Shown here piece by piece: positions 1-6,205 of a DNA stretch of 6,224 nucleotides. This DNA is from Porticoccaceae bacterium UBA4026 (GTDB lineage Bacteria > Pseudomonadota > Gammaproteobacteria > Pseudomonadales > Porticoccaceae): assembly GCA_002382445.1 (NCBI GenBank), contig DGAQ01000028.1, positions 33,684-39,907 of the forward strand, read 5' to 3'. Positions within the stretch are counted from its first letter, which is position 1. Each line of letters opens with the position of its first letter. The translations under genes and the position numbers were made by a program. The notes beneath the pieces are model-generated. The model saw only the letters and a program-made list of their open reading frames with translations, was not told the DNA's origin and made no database searches.

Positions 1-132
1 CGCCTGCATGCAAAGTGACTTTTGCTCATCCGATAGCGATCGTCGGTCAGGCCACTTACCCACTTCTACTGCCCGTCTGAGGCTTTCATAAACCTCAGGG
101 GTAATGCTGCTCAGTAACTGTCTAAGATCCAT
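1..132 (-). CDS. yeaC: DUF1315 (YeaC-like) family protein, N-terminal part, cut by window edge
   Basis: Reading the minus strand from an ATG at 132-130 gives 44 uninterrupted codons to the window edge, so the C-terminus is missing. The peptide begins MDLRQLLSSITPEVYESL and continues with the block VGKWPDRRSLSDEQKSLCMQ. This matches the small DUF1315/YeaC family, whose members share a 'TPE-Y--L--AVE-GKWPDG--L--EQ---C-Q' pattern (recalled from E. coli YeaC). The family's function is unknown; it is a short, probably cytoplasmic protein. The start codon lies inside the end of the rhomboid gene (11-bp overlap counting the rhomboid stop), and a GGTGA sequence sits just upstream within the rhomboid coding region. 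This suggests translational coupling and a shared transcript. The start is well supported by the family-like N-terminus. Confidence 0.85.
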   Translation of the reverse strand, partial: MDLRQLLSSITPEVYESLRRAVEVGKWPDRRSLSDEQKSLCMQA

Positions 133-730
133 GCTCACCTTTTAGCCGTTCAACCAAACCAAATACCAAACCCAATAACATTCCCACTAATAGCCCGCCG
201 AGATGGGCCGCATTAGCGATGCCAACACCAAGCAGGAACGTCACGACCGGAGTCATACACAAAAATAACCATCCAATCATAAACGCCACTACCCCCTTGG
301 GTAGAGTCAACCAAGGTTCAGGGGCAGCGATGTTTTTTATCCAAATGTAGCCTAAGAGTGCATATACCACACCAGACATACCACCAAAATTTACATCACC
401 AGACCAGCTGTATTGTGTAATATTCGAGGCTAGACCGCTCACCAGAACCACAACTATTAAGTGCGTCGACCCCATAAACTGCTCAACACGTGATCCCAAC
501 ATCGACAACCAGAGGCTATTAAAAACAAAATGTAATATGCCAAAATGTAAAAATACCGGTGTTATAAGACGCCAATATTGACCGCCAGTGATGCCACCAA
601 ACCTCAAATACTGCGCCGCCAACGAGTAGTCAAAACTAACGAGTATCCCGCCAAGGGCACTGAGAACTATTAACGAAGTAACGACTGGATACTGTTTGGC
701 AACCCTATACCAATTTGGCTCTTGAGACAT
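122..730 (-). CDS. Rhomboid family intramembrane serine protease (GlpG-like)
   Basis: This 202-residue membrane protein carries the rhomboid hallmarks in order: W53-R54 in the loop after the first helix, the H62/H67/N71 cluster (same spacing as H145/H150/N154 of E. coli GlpG), the GGMSG motif with nucleophile S119, and the catalytic H176 in the last helix (ANAAHLGG). About six hydrophobic segments are visible, near residues 17-34, 59-78, 90-107, 117-133, 146-167 and 172-194. It therefore has the basic six-helix bacterial core without GlpG's N-terminal cytoplasmic domain. Such enzymes cleave transmembrane segments in the inner membrane; the substrate cannot be read here. The gene starts 30 bp after the nadK stop, with no convincing Shine-Dalgarno site, and its end overlaps the DUF1315 start. 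A rhombosortase is possible, since these share the fold, but nothing seen favours it. The family call is secure; substrate and role are unknown. Confidence 0.95.
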   Translation of the reverse strand: MSQEPNWYRVAKQYPVVTSLIVLSALGGILVSFDYSLAAQYLRFGGITGGQYWRLITPVFLHFGILHFVFNSLWLSMLGSRVEQFMGSTHLIVVVLVSGLASNITQYSWSGDVNFGGMSGVVYALLGYIWIKNIAAPEPWLTLPKGVVAFMIGWLFLCMTPVVTFLLGVGIANAAHLGGLLVGMLLGLVFGLVERLKGEHGS

Positions 731-760
731 AAAATAAAAATATCCGTTACAAAGAAAACA

Positions 761-1657
761 TTAATCCCGTTCAATAACTACGCCGAGGCGGCTACCCCAG
801 CCCAATTTTGAGCGGCAAACCCGATAAAAGTTATTATCTTTCGGGTGGACCAACAAAATATCATGGGCATGCTTTTGAATTTTAATAAGGTCCCCCGGTT
901 CGGTCACAATATCATTTTGTCCATCACAGGTAATCAGTGGATGTAGTTTATTGCGTTCACTCACTCTTAACTCAATCTGAGCACGCCCATGCAACGCTAT
1001 AGGCCGGCTGCTCAGAGTGTGCGGATTCAGTGGCACTACAACCATTGCATCCAACTCAGGGAATAGTAGAGGTCCACCTGCTGACAAAGCGTATGCAGTA
1101 GATCCTGTTGGTGTTGCAACAATCAACCCGTCAGATCGCTGACTGTAGACAAACTCATTATCTACATACAGTTCAAAAGTCATCATCCGAACCGACATAC
1201 CAGGGTGCAATACTATGTCGTTCAACGCCGTCCCTGTGCCGATAACATTGCCATTACGAGTGACCGATGTCTCTAACATAGAGCGACGGGTTTGTTTGTA
1301 CTCTCCGAGTAATACCGGCAGAACTCTAGCCTCAATTTCATCAGGAGATATATCAGTCAGAAACCCCAGCTTACCACGGTTAATACCCAAAAGAGGGATG
1401 CCCAGGGAAGCCATTTTGCGGCTAGCGCTGAGCATACTGCCATCACCTCCAACCACAATCCCAAGGTCTATCTCGCCGGAAAATTGAGTGATAGACAGTG
1501 TCTTATCGACCGCTCTATCAACCAGGTTAGCCGTCTGTTCTTCATACACAACCTCACGATCTTGGCTGACTAAGAATCTCTCTAGTTTATAGAGAGATTC
1601 CTTAACTGCAGGTAAATCAAGGTTGCCAAGTAATCCAATACGTTGAAAATGTGCCAT
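761..1657 (-). CDS. nadK: NAD kinase (ATP-NAD kinase)
   Basis: This cytoplasmic enzyme phosphorylates NAD to NADP, the committed step in NADP supply. The 298 residues match the usual gammaproteobacterial length (E. coli 292). Diagnostic motifs are in order: GGDG at 70-73 with catalytic D72, GINRGKLGFLTD at 91-102, N146-D147 (the NE/D motif, Asp variant), SQRSDG at 172-177, the PTGSTAYALSAGG block at 183-195, PHTLSSRP at 212-219, and a C-terminal HPKD/KLGWG segment at 271-274 and 284-288. R174 aligns with Arg175 of E. coli NadK, a residue reported to restrict the enzyme to NAD over NADH, so NAD preference is inferred. The start is supported by GGTGA eight bases upstream (1666-1670), and a TATAAT box lies about 30 bp upstream. 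It is the first gene of a likely nadK-rhomboid-DUF1315 transcript. It looks intact, with no missing key residue. Confidence 0.98.
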   Translation of the reverse strand: MAHFQRIGLLGNLDLPAVKESLYKLERFLVSQDREVVYEEQTANLVDRAVDKTLSITQFSGEIDLGIVVGGDGSMLSASRKMASLGIPLLGINRGKLGFLTDISPDEIEARVLPVLLGEYKQTRRSMLETSVTRNGNVIGTGTALNDIVLHPGMSVRMMTFELYVDNEFVYSQRSDGLIVATPTGSTAYALSAGGPLLFPELDAMVVVPLNPHTLSSRPIALHGRAQIELRVSERNKLHPLITCDGQNDIVTEPGDLIKIQKHAHDILLVHPKDNNFYRVCRSKLGWGSRLGVVIERD

Positions 1658-1762
1658 CTAAAGTTTCACCAGAGTGATTTGCTTTAATTATACAGACTGT
1701 AAGATCATTTCTCTCTATTTCAGGCATAATACCGCGATAATTTTATTAGAGCTCAGATTTCA
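1658..1762. promoter_or_regulatory. Divergent intergenic region between nadK and the shikimate-kinase-like gene
   Basis: This 105-bp A+T-rich gap must hold the promoters for both divergent genes. On the minus strand a perfect TATAAT lies at 1692-1687, about 30 bp before the nadK ATG and suitably placed relative to the GGTGA ribosome-binding site at 1670-1666; no good -35 hexamer is seen 16-18 bp away. On the plus strand CATAAT at 1725-1730 (five of six consensus bases) is a candidate -10 about 32 bp before the kinase ATG, also without a clear -35. The region's role is nearly certain from gene arrangement; the exact boxes are inference. Confidence 0.6.
1687..1692 (-). promoter_or_regulatory. 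Candidate -10 box (TATAAT) for nadK
   Basis: The minus strand reads a consensus TATAAT here. Transcription would start near 1680, giving a leader of roughly 22 nt that contains the GGTGA site. The lack of a recognisable -35 keeps the call tentative, since such hexamers arise by chance in A+T-rich DNA. Confidence 0.4.
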
Positions 1763-2293
1763 ATGATTATGTTAGATAAAGTAATCTCAGGTATAGTTCT
1801 CATCGGCATGCCTGGCGCAGGAAAAAGCACCATAGGTATATTACTTGCAGGCAAGTTAGGCCTGGAATTTGAGGATACAGACAGGACTATCGAACAGGAA
1901 TGCGGAAAGCCCATCCAGGAGCTTCTTGATCAAAGTGATTACCTAAGACTACGTGCTGTAGAAGAAGCTGTTTTATTAAAAGTGTCCTCCCAAGGCAAAG
2001 TAGTTGCCACTGGGGGCAGTGCCGTATATTCCGCCGCAGGAATGGCGCATTTGACGGCTAATGCGGTAACGGTATTTTTAGATATCGATATTAAGGAGAT
2101 TAATCGGCGCATTACCAACTTTGACGAGCGAGGGATTGCAATAAAACCAAACCAGACGCTCACTGAGTTATTTACCGAGCGCCGTGAACTTTACCTTCGT
2201 TACGCAGACATACGCCTTGAATGCAACAATCAAGATGTTGAACAGTGCTTGCACCAGCTAATTAAATCCACACAGCCCTTTATTACCTCTTAA
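1763..2293 (+). CDS. Shikimate kinase-like P-loop kinase (AroK superfamily, atypical signature)
   Basis: This 176-residue cytoplasmic kinase has the shikimate-kinase architecture. Walker A GMPGAGKST is at 15-23 (K21), the D38-T-D40 motif follows strand 2, R64-AVEE fits the substrate-binding 'FR--EE' position, ATGGS is at 82-86, and the lid/C-terminal part has R123-G-I and ER-ELY-RYADI from 139 to 150 (R140). Shikimate kinase phosphorylates shikimate at the 3-OH in chorismate synthesis. Here the usual third glycine of GGG is Ser86 and the lid RPL is RGI, followed by a P-x-QTL-x-EL-x-x-ER stretch. As I recall, this variant occurs in a recurrent clade found in clostridia and deltaproteobacteria and usually annotated as shikimate kinase. 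The main substrate-contacting Asp and Arg positions remain, so shikimate is plausible, but another small hydroxyl substrate is possible. Two ATGs (1763, 1769) are possible starts; neither has a strong ribosome-binding site. It stands alone on the plus strand, away from an aroB neighbour. Confidence 0.85.
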   Translation: MIMLDKVISGIVLIGMPGAGKSTIGILLAGKLGLEFEDTDRTIEQECGKPIQELLDQSDYLRLRAVEEAVLLKVSSQGKVVATGGSAVYSAAGMAHLTANAVTVFLDIDIKEINRRITNFDERGIAIKPNQTLTELFTERRELYLRYADIRLECNNQDVEQCLHQLIKSTQPFITS

Positions 2294-2331
2294 GGTTTGT
2301 CGCCTTATACTCCCTATAGCCGCTGTCTTAC

Positions 2332-3528
2332 CTATGATTTTAATACCCTGAGTATTGATTGGCTGAGATAATCTATATTGTTGGAGTTAACACCAGCAAG
2401 ATTGACGCGCGTCGACGAAACGATATAAATACCAAACTCTTCACGTAGTCGCTGAAGTTGCACGGACGTAATACCCAAAAACGAAAACATGCCCTTTTGC
2501 TCTTTAATATGGCGAAAGTCCATACCCGCTTCATTGTTTTGAATACTGTCGCACAACAGAGTGCGCATGGATTTAATTCGCAACCGGACTATCTCAAGCT
2601 CGGCTTGCCACTGCGCACGTAACTGATCATCGCCCAACACCATAGATACTAACAACGCACCATGAGCTGGGGGCATAGAATAGATGGACCGAGCGGTAGA
2701 CATCGCCTGACTAATAACAATGTCAGCTTGCTCTGGTGTTTCAGCTATAAAGGTAATCGACCCCGTCCGCTCGCGATAAAGGCCAAAATTCTTTGAGCAG
2801 GAGGAGGCAATGACAAGTTCGGGAAGTCGCTCAGCCATCATGCGCATACCATAACCGTCTTCATCTAGCCCATCACCGAGGCCCTGGTAAGCAGTATCTA
2901 TAAAGGGTATAAACCCCCGTTCCAATGCCATATCAGCAATTTCATCCCATTGATCGTGAGACAAATCGGCACCGGTAGGGTTGTGGCAACAACCATGAAG
3001 TAAAACCATGTCACCCGCTGGTACGCTGCGCAAGGCTTCCATCATAGCTTGGCTACTAATTTGATGACGGCTCATGTCGTAGTAGGGATATTCTTTTATC
3101 TCGAACCCAGCGCTGCCTAATAGCGGTATATGATTAGGCCAAGTAGGTACGCCAATCCATAACTTAGATTCGGGCCTAGCGCGACGAATAACTTCTGCGC
3201 CAACTCTTAGCGCGCCAGATCCACCCGGGGCCTGAATGCTCTTGACCCGACCAGAACTAAGTATGCTGTGCTGTTCTCCAAACAGTAGTCCCAACATACG
3301 CTGATTGTAGTCAGGGTCCCCTGCCATGCCTTGATACGATTTAGTGGTTTCCAACTCCAGAAGACGCGCTTCGGCGATCTTAACTGACTCCATTACTGGT
3401 GTGCGACCATGATCATCTTGATAGACGCCGACTCCAAGATCGACTTTTACCAGGCGTGTATCTGCTTTAAAGGCGATCATTAGACCAAGAATTGGGTCTA
3501 TGGCTACGGGCTTTAGTGATTCGAACAT
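2332..3528 (-). CDS. Class I aminotransferase, aspartate/aromatic type (AspC/TyrB family)
   Basis: This PLP enzyme would move amino groups between aspartate or aromatic amino acids and 2-oxoglutarate. Its 398 residues match E. coli AspC and TyrB (396-397), and it aligns end to end from the N-terminal MFESLKPVAIDPILGLM. Key residues by analogy with aspartate aminotransferase are W130, N183 in HNPTG (182-186), D211 and Y214 in FIDTAYQG, the PLP lysine K246 in SSCSKNFG, R254 (phosphate), R280 in the RSIYSMPPAHG segment (side-chain carboxylate arginine, Arg292 equivalent) and R374 (alpha-carboxylate). Keeping R280 is consistent with dicarboxylate use, while the GADL-x-x-DQWD stretch resembles TyrB, so dual aspartate/aromatic activity is likely and a single symbol is not justified. 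AGGA lies 10 bp before the ATG. The gene follows the YbfF-like hydrolase by 70 bp and may have its own promoter there. It converges on the kinase gene. Confidence 0.95.
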   Translation of the reverse strand: MFESLKPVAIDPILGLMIAFKADTRLVKVDLGVGVYQDDHGRTPVMESVKIAEARLLELETTKSYQGMAGDPDYNQRMLGLLFGEQHSILSSGRVKSIQAPGGSGALRVGAEVIRRARPESKLWIGVPTWPNHIPLLGSAGFEIKEYPYYDMSRHQISSQAMMEALRSVPAGDMVLLHGCCHNPTGADLSHDQWDEIADMALERGFIPFIDTAYQGLGDGLDEDGYGMRMMAERLPELVIASSCSKNFGLYRERTGSITFIAETPEQADIVISQAMSTARSIYSMPPAHGALLVSMVLGDDQLRAQWQAELEIVRLRIKSMRTLLCDSIQNNEAGMDFRHIKEQKGMFSFLGITSVQLQRLREEFGIYIVSSTRVNLAGVNSNNIDYLSQSILRVLKS

Positions 3529-3566
3529 TTTAGAGGATTCCTGATGCTTTGTTTTAGATGACTGAG

Positions 3567-3594
3567 ATTCTAACCCATTTCGATAAATTGTTCA
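3567..3594 (-). promoter_or_regulatory. Candidate internal promoter for the aminotransferase gene
   Basis: In the 70-bp gap before the aminotransferase the minus strand reads TGAACA (3594-3589), a 16-bp spacer, then TAGAAT (3572-3567). These match four of six and five of six consensus bases. The -10 ends 38 bp before the ATG. It would let the aminotransferase be transcribed apart from the upstream SDR-hydrolase pair. This is a pattern match only. Confidence 0.35.
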
Positions 3595-3598
3595 GGGG

Positions 3599-4360
3599 TT
3601 AGCTAAGAAAATCCGTCACCCGTCGGTTAAATTCTACTGGGTTTTCAGAGTGCAACCAATGACCAACGTCATTTATCACCTCCAGCTTCATATTCGGAAA
3701 TAGCTCGGCCATTCTAGGCTGATGCTTGCTTTGAATATAGGCCGAAGTTTCACCTTTCAGAAATAATGTCGGCCCGCTGTATGGAAGCCCCGCGGGGGCT
3801 GCAGCCAAGGACGTGCCGTAGTTTTCCGCAATCGAAGACATATTGATTTTCAAGCCGTAGCCTCCGTCGGCTTTACGCATCAGGTTTTTTAACAGAAAAG
3901 ATCGCGTCTCAGGCTCCAGCACGTGCGCGGCCATGACACTGTCCGCTTGTCCACGACTATTGACTTCAATATCCGATATCGCGCGCAGAGCCTCCAAAGC
4001 TGCGTCCTGACGAGGAACATAGGCCACAGGAGCAATATCAGCGACCACTAACTTGGCCACTCTAGAGGGGTAATTGAGTGCGACCTGCATAACAACCTTG
4101 CCGCCCAAAGAGTGGCCAATCAGGTTCACTGCGGACAAATCGAGATCATCTAACAGCTCGACAACATCATCAGCCATACTTGTAATATCCATTTTCTGTT
4201 CGTGAGGAGAGTCGCCATGGTTGCGTAGATCGGCACTAATCACTCGATAAACGGTGGCCAGGTCGCGGGCCAGGTTGCCTAAGTTGGACAAAGATCCAAA
4301 CATGCCATGCAATAAGATGACAGGTTGTCCAGCGCCTTGATCGGTATAGTTCAGCTTCAT
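3599..4360 (-). CDS. ybfF: Alpha/beta-fold hydrolase, YbfF-like esterase
   Basis: This 253-residue alpha/beta hydrolase lacks a signal peptide, so it is cytoplasmic. It aligns over its length with E. coli YbfF (254 residues), an acyl esterase: MKLN start, LLHGMFGSLSNLGNLARDL at 16-34 (oxyanion region), ADLRNHGDSP at 43-52, nucleophile S84 in GHSLGGK, VADIAPVAY at 106-114 with D108 at the acid position reported for YbfF (Asp113), and H234 in GHWLHSENP. All triad residues are present. The natural substrate is unknown; YbfF enzymes are reported to act on acyl-CoA-type and short acyl esters. The start has AGGA five bases upstream (4369-4366). The gene begins 15 bp after the SDR stop, so the two are very probably co-transcribed and may act on related substrates. 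Confidence is high for the family and low for physiological role. Confidence 0.93.
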   Translation of the reverse strand: MKLNYTDQGAGQPVILLHGMFGSLSNLGNLARDLATVYRVISADLRNHGDSPHEQKMDITSMADDVVELLDDLDLSAVNLIGHSLGGKVVMQVALNYPSRVAKLVVADIAPVAYVPRQDAALEALRAISDIEVNSRGQADSVMAAHVLEPETRSFLLKNLMRKADGGYGLKINMSSIAENYGTSLAAAPAGLPYSGPTLFLKGETSAYIQSKHQPRMAELFPNMKLEVINDVGHWLHSENPVEFNRRVTDFLS

Positions 4361-4375
4361 TATATTCCTATAGAG

Positions 4376-5203
4376 TTATTCATTAATCTGTCGATTACGG
4401 TATTTATCTTTATTCTTACGCCCCTTAGCGTATAGCTTTGGACGGAGATAGCGACGTAATCCGGGAAACAGATAACCTAGATTAACCATCTTGCCGCTGG
4501 CAGCTGGCATAGGGATCTCTAATCTATCTCCTGCTGCTATGCTCAACACTGCATCGGCTACTTCGCCAGCACTGCTCATAGGCTGGGAAAAGACGATGTC
4601 TTCAACGTTATCTATCTCATCCATAATAAAACCAGTATCAATTGGCCCAGGAGAAACCACTCCAACATGTATGCCAGTGCCTCGCATTTCGTCAGCTAGC
4701 GCATAGGCAAATGCGCGCAATCCAGCTTTAGTACCAGAATAGGTTGCAGCGCCCTGTAAAGGAGCCATACCCGCAAGTGAGCCGACCATAACGATCCCGC
4801 CCCCGCCAGCACGACGCAAATAAGGAATCGCCGCACAAGACAGCATTAGGGGCGCACGAATATTAACGTCGACCATGGCTCCCACGTCTGCAGGGTCGAC
4901 AGTCTCAAGGTTGCCTCGACTGTGCATACCCGCATTATTCACCAGTACATCAACAGTCCCAAATTCCAGCTCTGCCTTTGCCAGCAGGGCCAAACATTGT
5001 TCGGTATCTGATACGTCCATTGCCACGGTCAACACCCTAGTCTGTGCCGATAGCTCCTCTTCGATAATGTCCAATCCTTGTTGACCTCTGGCCACCAATA
5101 CCAGATTAGCTTTTTGTGCCGCAAAGGCCCGAGCACAGGCGGCGCCTACACCTGCAGAAGCCCCAGTGATAATAATTGTTTTTCCTCTAAATCGCGCACC
5201 CAT
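4376..5203 (-). CDS. Short-chain dehydrogenase/reductase (classical SDR)
   Basis: This 275-residue oxidoreductase has a complete classical SDR core: cofactor motif TGASAGVG at 13-20, R39 at the end of strand 2 (which favours NADP over NAD), D63-V64, NNAG at 89-92, N114, and the catalytic set S142, Y155, K159 (YSGTK), then SPGPIDTG at 184-191. It would reduce or oxidise a carbonyl/alcohol substrate that cannot be named. After the core, roughly residues 240-275 form a tail that is first hydrophobic (NLGYLFPGLRRYL) and then strongly basic (KGRKNKDKYRNR); this could associate with membrane or a polyanion, by inference only. The ATG is fixed by a strong AGGAG at 5215-5211, seven bases upstream. 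It is followed after 15 bp by the YbfF-like hydrolase and preceded by a 105-bp gap, so it probably heads a transcript. Confidence 0.95.
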   Translation of the reverse strand: MGARFRGKTIIITGASAGVGAACARAFAAQKANLVLVARGQQGLDIIEEELSAQTRVLTVAMDVSDTEQCLALLAKAELEFGTVDVLVNNAGMHSRGNLETVDPADVGAMVDVNIRAPLMLSCAAIPYLRRAGGGGIVMVGSLAGMAPLQGAATYSGTKAGLRAFAYALADEMRGTGIHVGVVSPGPIDTGFIMDEIDNVEDIVFSQPMSSAGEVADAVLSIAAGDRLEIPMPAASGKMVNLGYLFPGLRRYLRPKLYAKGRKNKDKYRNRQINE

Positions 5204-5308
5204 GGTGATACTCCTGTCATTGACTTGTTGTTATCGATCGTGAATCCAGAGCATCCCAGTATACTGCTTGCACTTAATTGATCTAGGCTTTTGAGGTATA
5301 TACCGCGC
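5204..5308 (-). promoter_or_regulatory. Intergenic region upstream of the SDR gene, with two palindromes
   Basis: The 105-bp gap between the YfcH-like stop and the SDR start holds two perfect 10-bp palindromes, GGTATATACC at 5295-5304 and CAGTATACTG at 5257-5266, with centres 38 bp apart. The second contains TATACT on the minus strand (5263-5258), five of six -10 consensus bases, about 55 bp before the SDR ATG. No convincing -35 lies 16-18 bp beyond it. A strong AGGAG ribosome-binding site (5215-5211) closes the region. A promoter or operator for the SDR-hydrolase pair is plausible. I see no hairpin with a T-run that would terminate the upstream gene. Confidence 0.4.
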
Positions 5309-6205
5309 TTAGCTGAGCAAATCATCAAGCGCCTGAGGAAGTGATGGAAATTCAAACCGGAACCCATTCTGTTGCAGCTTTTGAGGTATCACACACTGCC
5401 CTTGCAGAAGCAACTCAACGCCCATCTCACCAAAAAGCAGCCTGACCATAAACCCAGGCATGGGCAACGCCACCGAGCGGTGCAGCGTTTCACCCAGAGC
5501 CTTAACAAATGTCTTATTGTCCACTGGATTCGGAGCCGTGGCATTAATGGGCCCAGATAATCCTGTATCAGCTATGCAGTGTAATAAAACGTTAACCATA
5601 TCAGTAATATGAATCCAGGACATCATCTGCCGACCATCACCGATAGGACCTCCAAGTCCGTATTTAAAGGGAAGGAGCATTTTTGCCAAGGCTCCTTGAT
5701 CACCAAGAACAATACCGGTTCGCAGGGTGCAGACCCGAGTGCCCAAAGATTGGAACTGATTGGCACTTTTCTCCCAACTATCACACAATTGATGAGAAAA
5801 CCCATCAACTACAGTACTCTCCTCGTGCTTAGGGTCTGAACCAGAACCGTAATAACCAATGGCTGAACCGCTGATTAAGGTCGCAGGCGCAAGCTCACGC
5901 TCTCTAAAGAAACGATAGAGGCTATCAGTCAACCCTGAACGACTAGCATAGAACTTCTCTTTGTTCCCGTCTGTCCAGCGACTTTCAGCGAGCGGCTCAC
6001 CAGCGAGATTAACGACTACATCAATACTTTCGTCAGCAGCAATTTGATCCAAATTAGAGACTATTTGCACAGCCTCCGGTAAAACCATCTTTGCCTTAGC
6101 TGGACTTCGGCTGAGCACGATAAGGTGCCAGCCGAATTGTGATGCTGCGCGACAAAAATGACGGCCTATAAAGCCACTGCCTCCGGTAACCAAAACGGTC
6201 TGCAT
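5309..6205 (-). CDS. yfcH: TIGR01777/YfcH-family epimerase-fold (extended SDR) protein
   Basis: This 298-residue protein matches E. coli YfcH in length (297) and layout. The Rossmann cofactor motif TGGSGFIG is at 7-14, NLAGEPLAESRW at 66-77, SGSAIGYYG at 112-120, the family-specific C-x-x-WEKSA at 141-147, LRTGIVLG at 161-168, PFKYGLGGPIGDGRQMMSWIHI-x-D at 179-202, and the C-terminal DUF1731-type segment LLQGQCVIPQKL-x-x-NGF-F from about 245 on. The family is thought to bind NAD(P), and its reaction is not established. The usual catalytic YxxxK of extended SDRs is not seen; C-x-x-WE occupies that region, as in relatives. GGGAG lies six bases before the ATG (6216-6212), giving good start support. 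It is followed by the SDR gene after 105 bp on the same strand; co-transcription is possible but uncertain. The gene is intact. Confidence 0.95.
   Translation of the reverse strand: MQTVLVTGGSGFIGRHFCRAASQFGWHLIVLSRSPAKAKMVLPEAVQIVSNLDQIAADESIDVVVNLAGEPLAESRWTDGNKEKFYASRSGLTDSLYRFFRERELAPATLISGSAIGYYGSGSDPKHEESTVVDGFSHQLCDSWEKSANQFQSLGTRVCTLRTGIVLGDQGALAKMLLPFKYGLGGPIGDGRQMMSWIHITDMVNVLLHCIADTGLSGPINATAPNPVDNKTFVKALGETLHRSVALPMPGFMVRLLFGEMGVELLLQGQCVIPQKLQQNGFRFEFPSLPQALDDLLS

Noticed and set aside
1215..1487. Plus-strand 90-codon open frame antisense to nadK
   Set aside because: It lies wholly inside the well-supported nadK gene, has no ribosome-binding site and no recognisable protein pattern.
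1939..2163. Minus-strand 74-codon frame opposite the shikimate-kinase-like gene
   Set aside because: Contained within a gene with intact Walker A and kinase motifs; no start signal or recognisable protein.
2291..2307. Small inverted repeat TAAGG-N7-CCTTA between the convergent kinase and aminotransferase genes
   Set aside because: The stem is only 5 bp and has no T-run on either side, so it is too weak to call a terminator.
5257..5266. CAGTATACTG as a LexA (SOS) box
   Set aside because: It does not fit the CTGT-N8-ACAG spacing of the LexA site, and no SOS gene is nearby.
4491..5281. Several plus-strand frames of 67-71 codons opposite the SDR gene
   Set aside because: Rich in Ser, Thr and Pro as expected of antisense translation; the minus-strand SDR has every catalytic motif.
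5146..5367. Minus-strand 73-codon frame spanning the gap between the YfcH-like and SDR genes
   Set aside because: It overlaps both gene ends in another frame, and its peptide is low in recognisable features; better explained as a chance frame across the 105-bp gap.
5609..5839. Opposed open frames (plus 5609-5839, minus 5623-5808) within the YfcH-like gene
   Set aside because: Both are out of frame with a fully conserved family member and show no family motifs.
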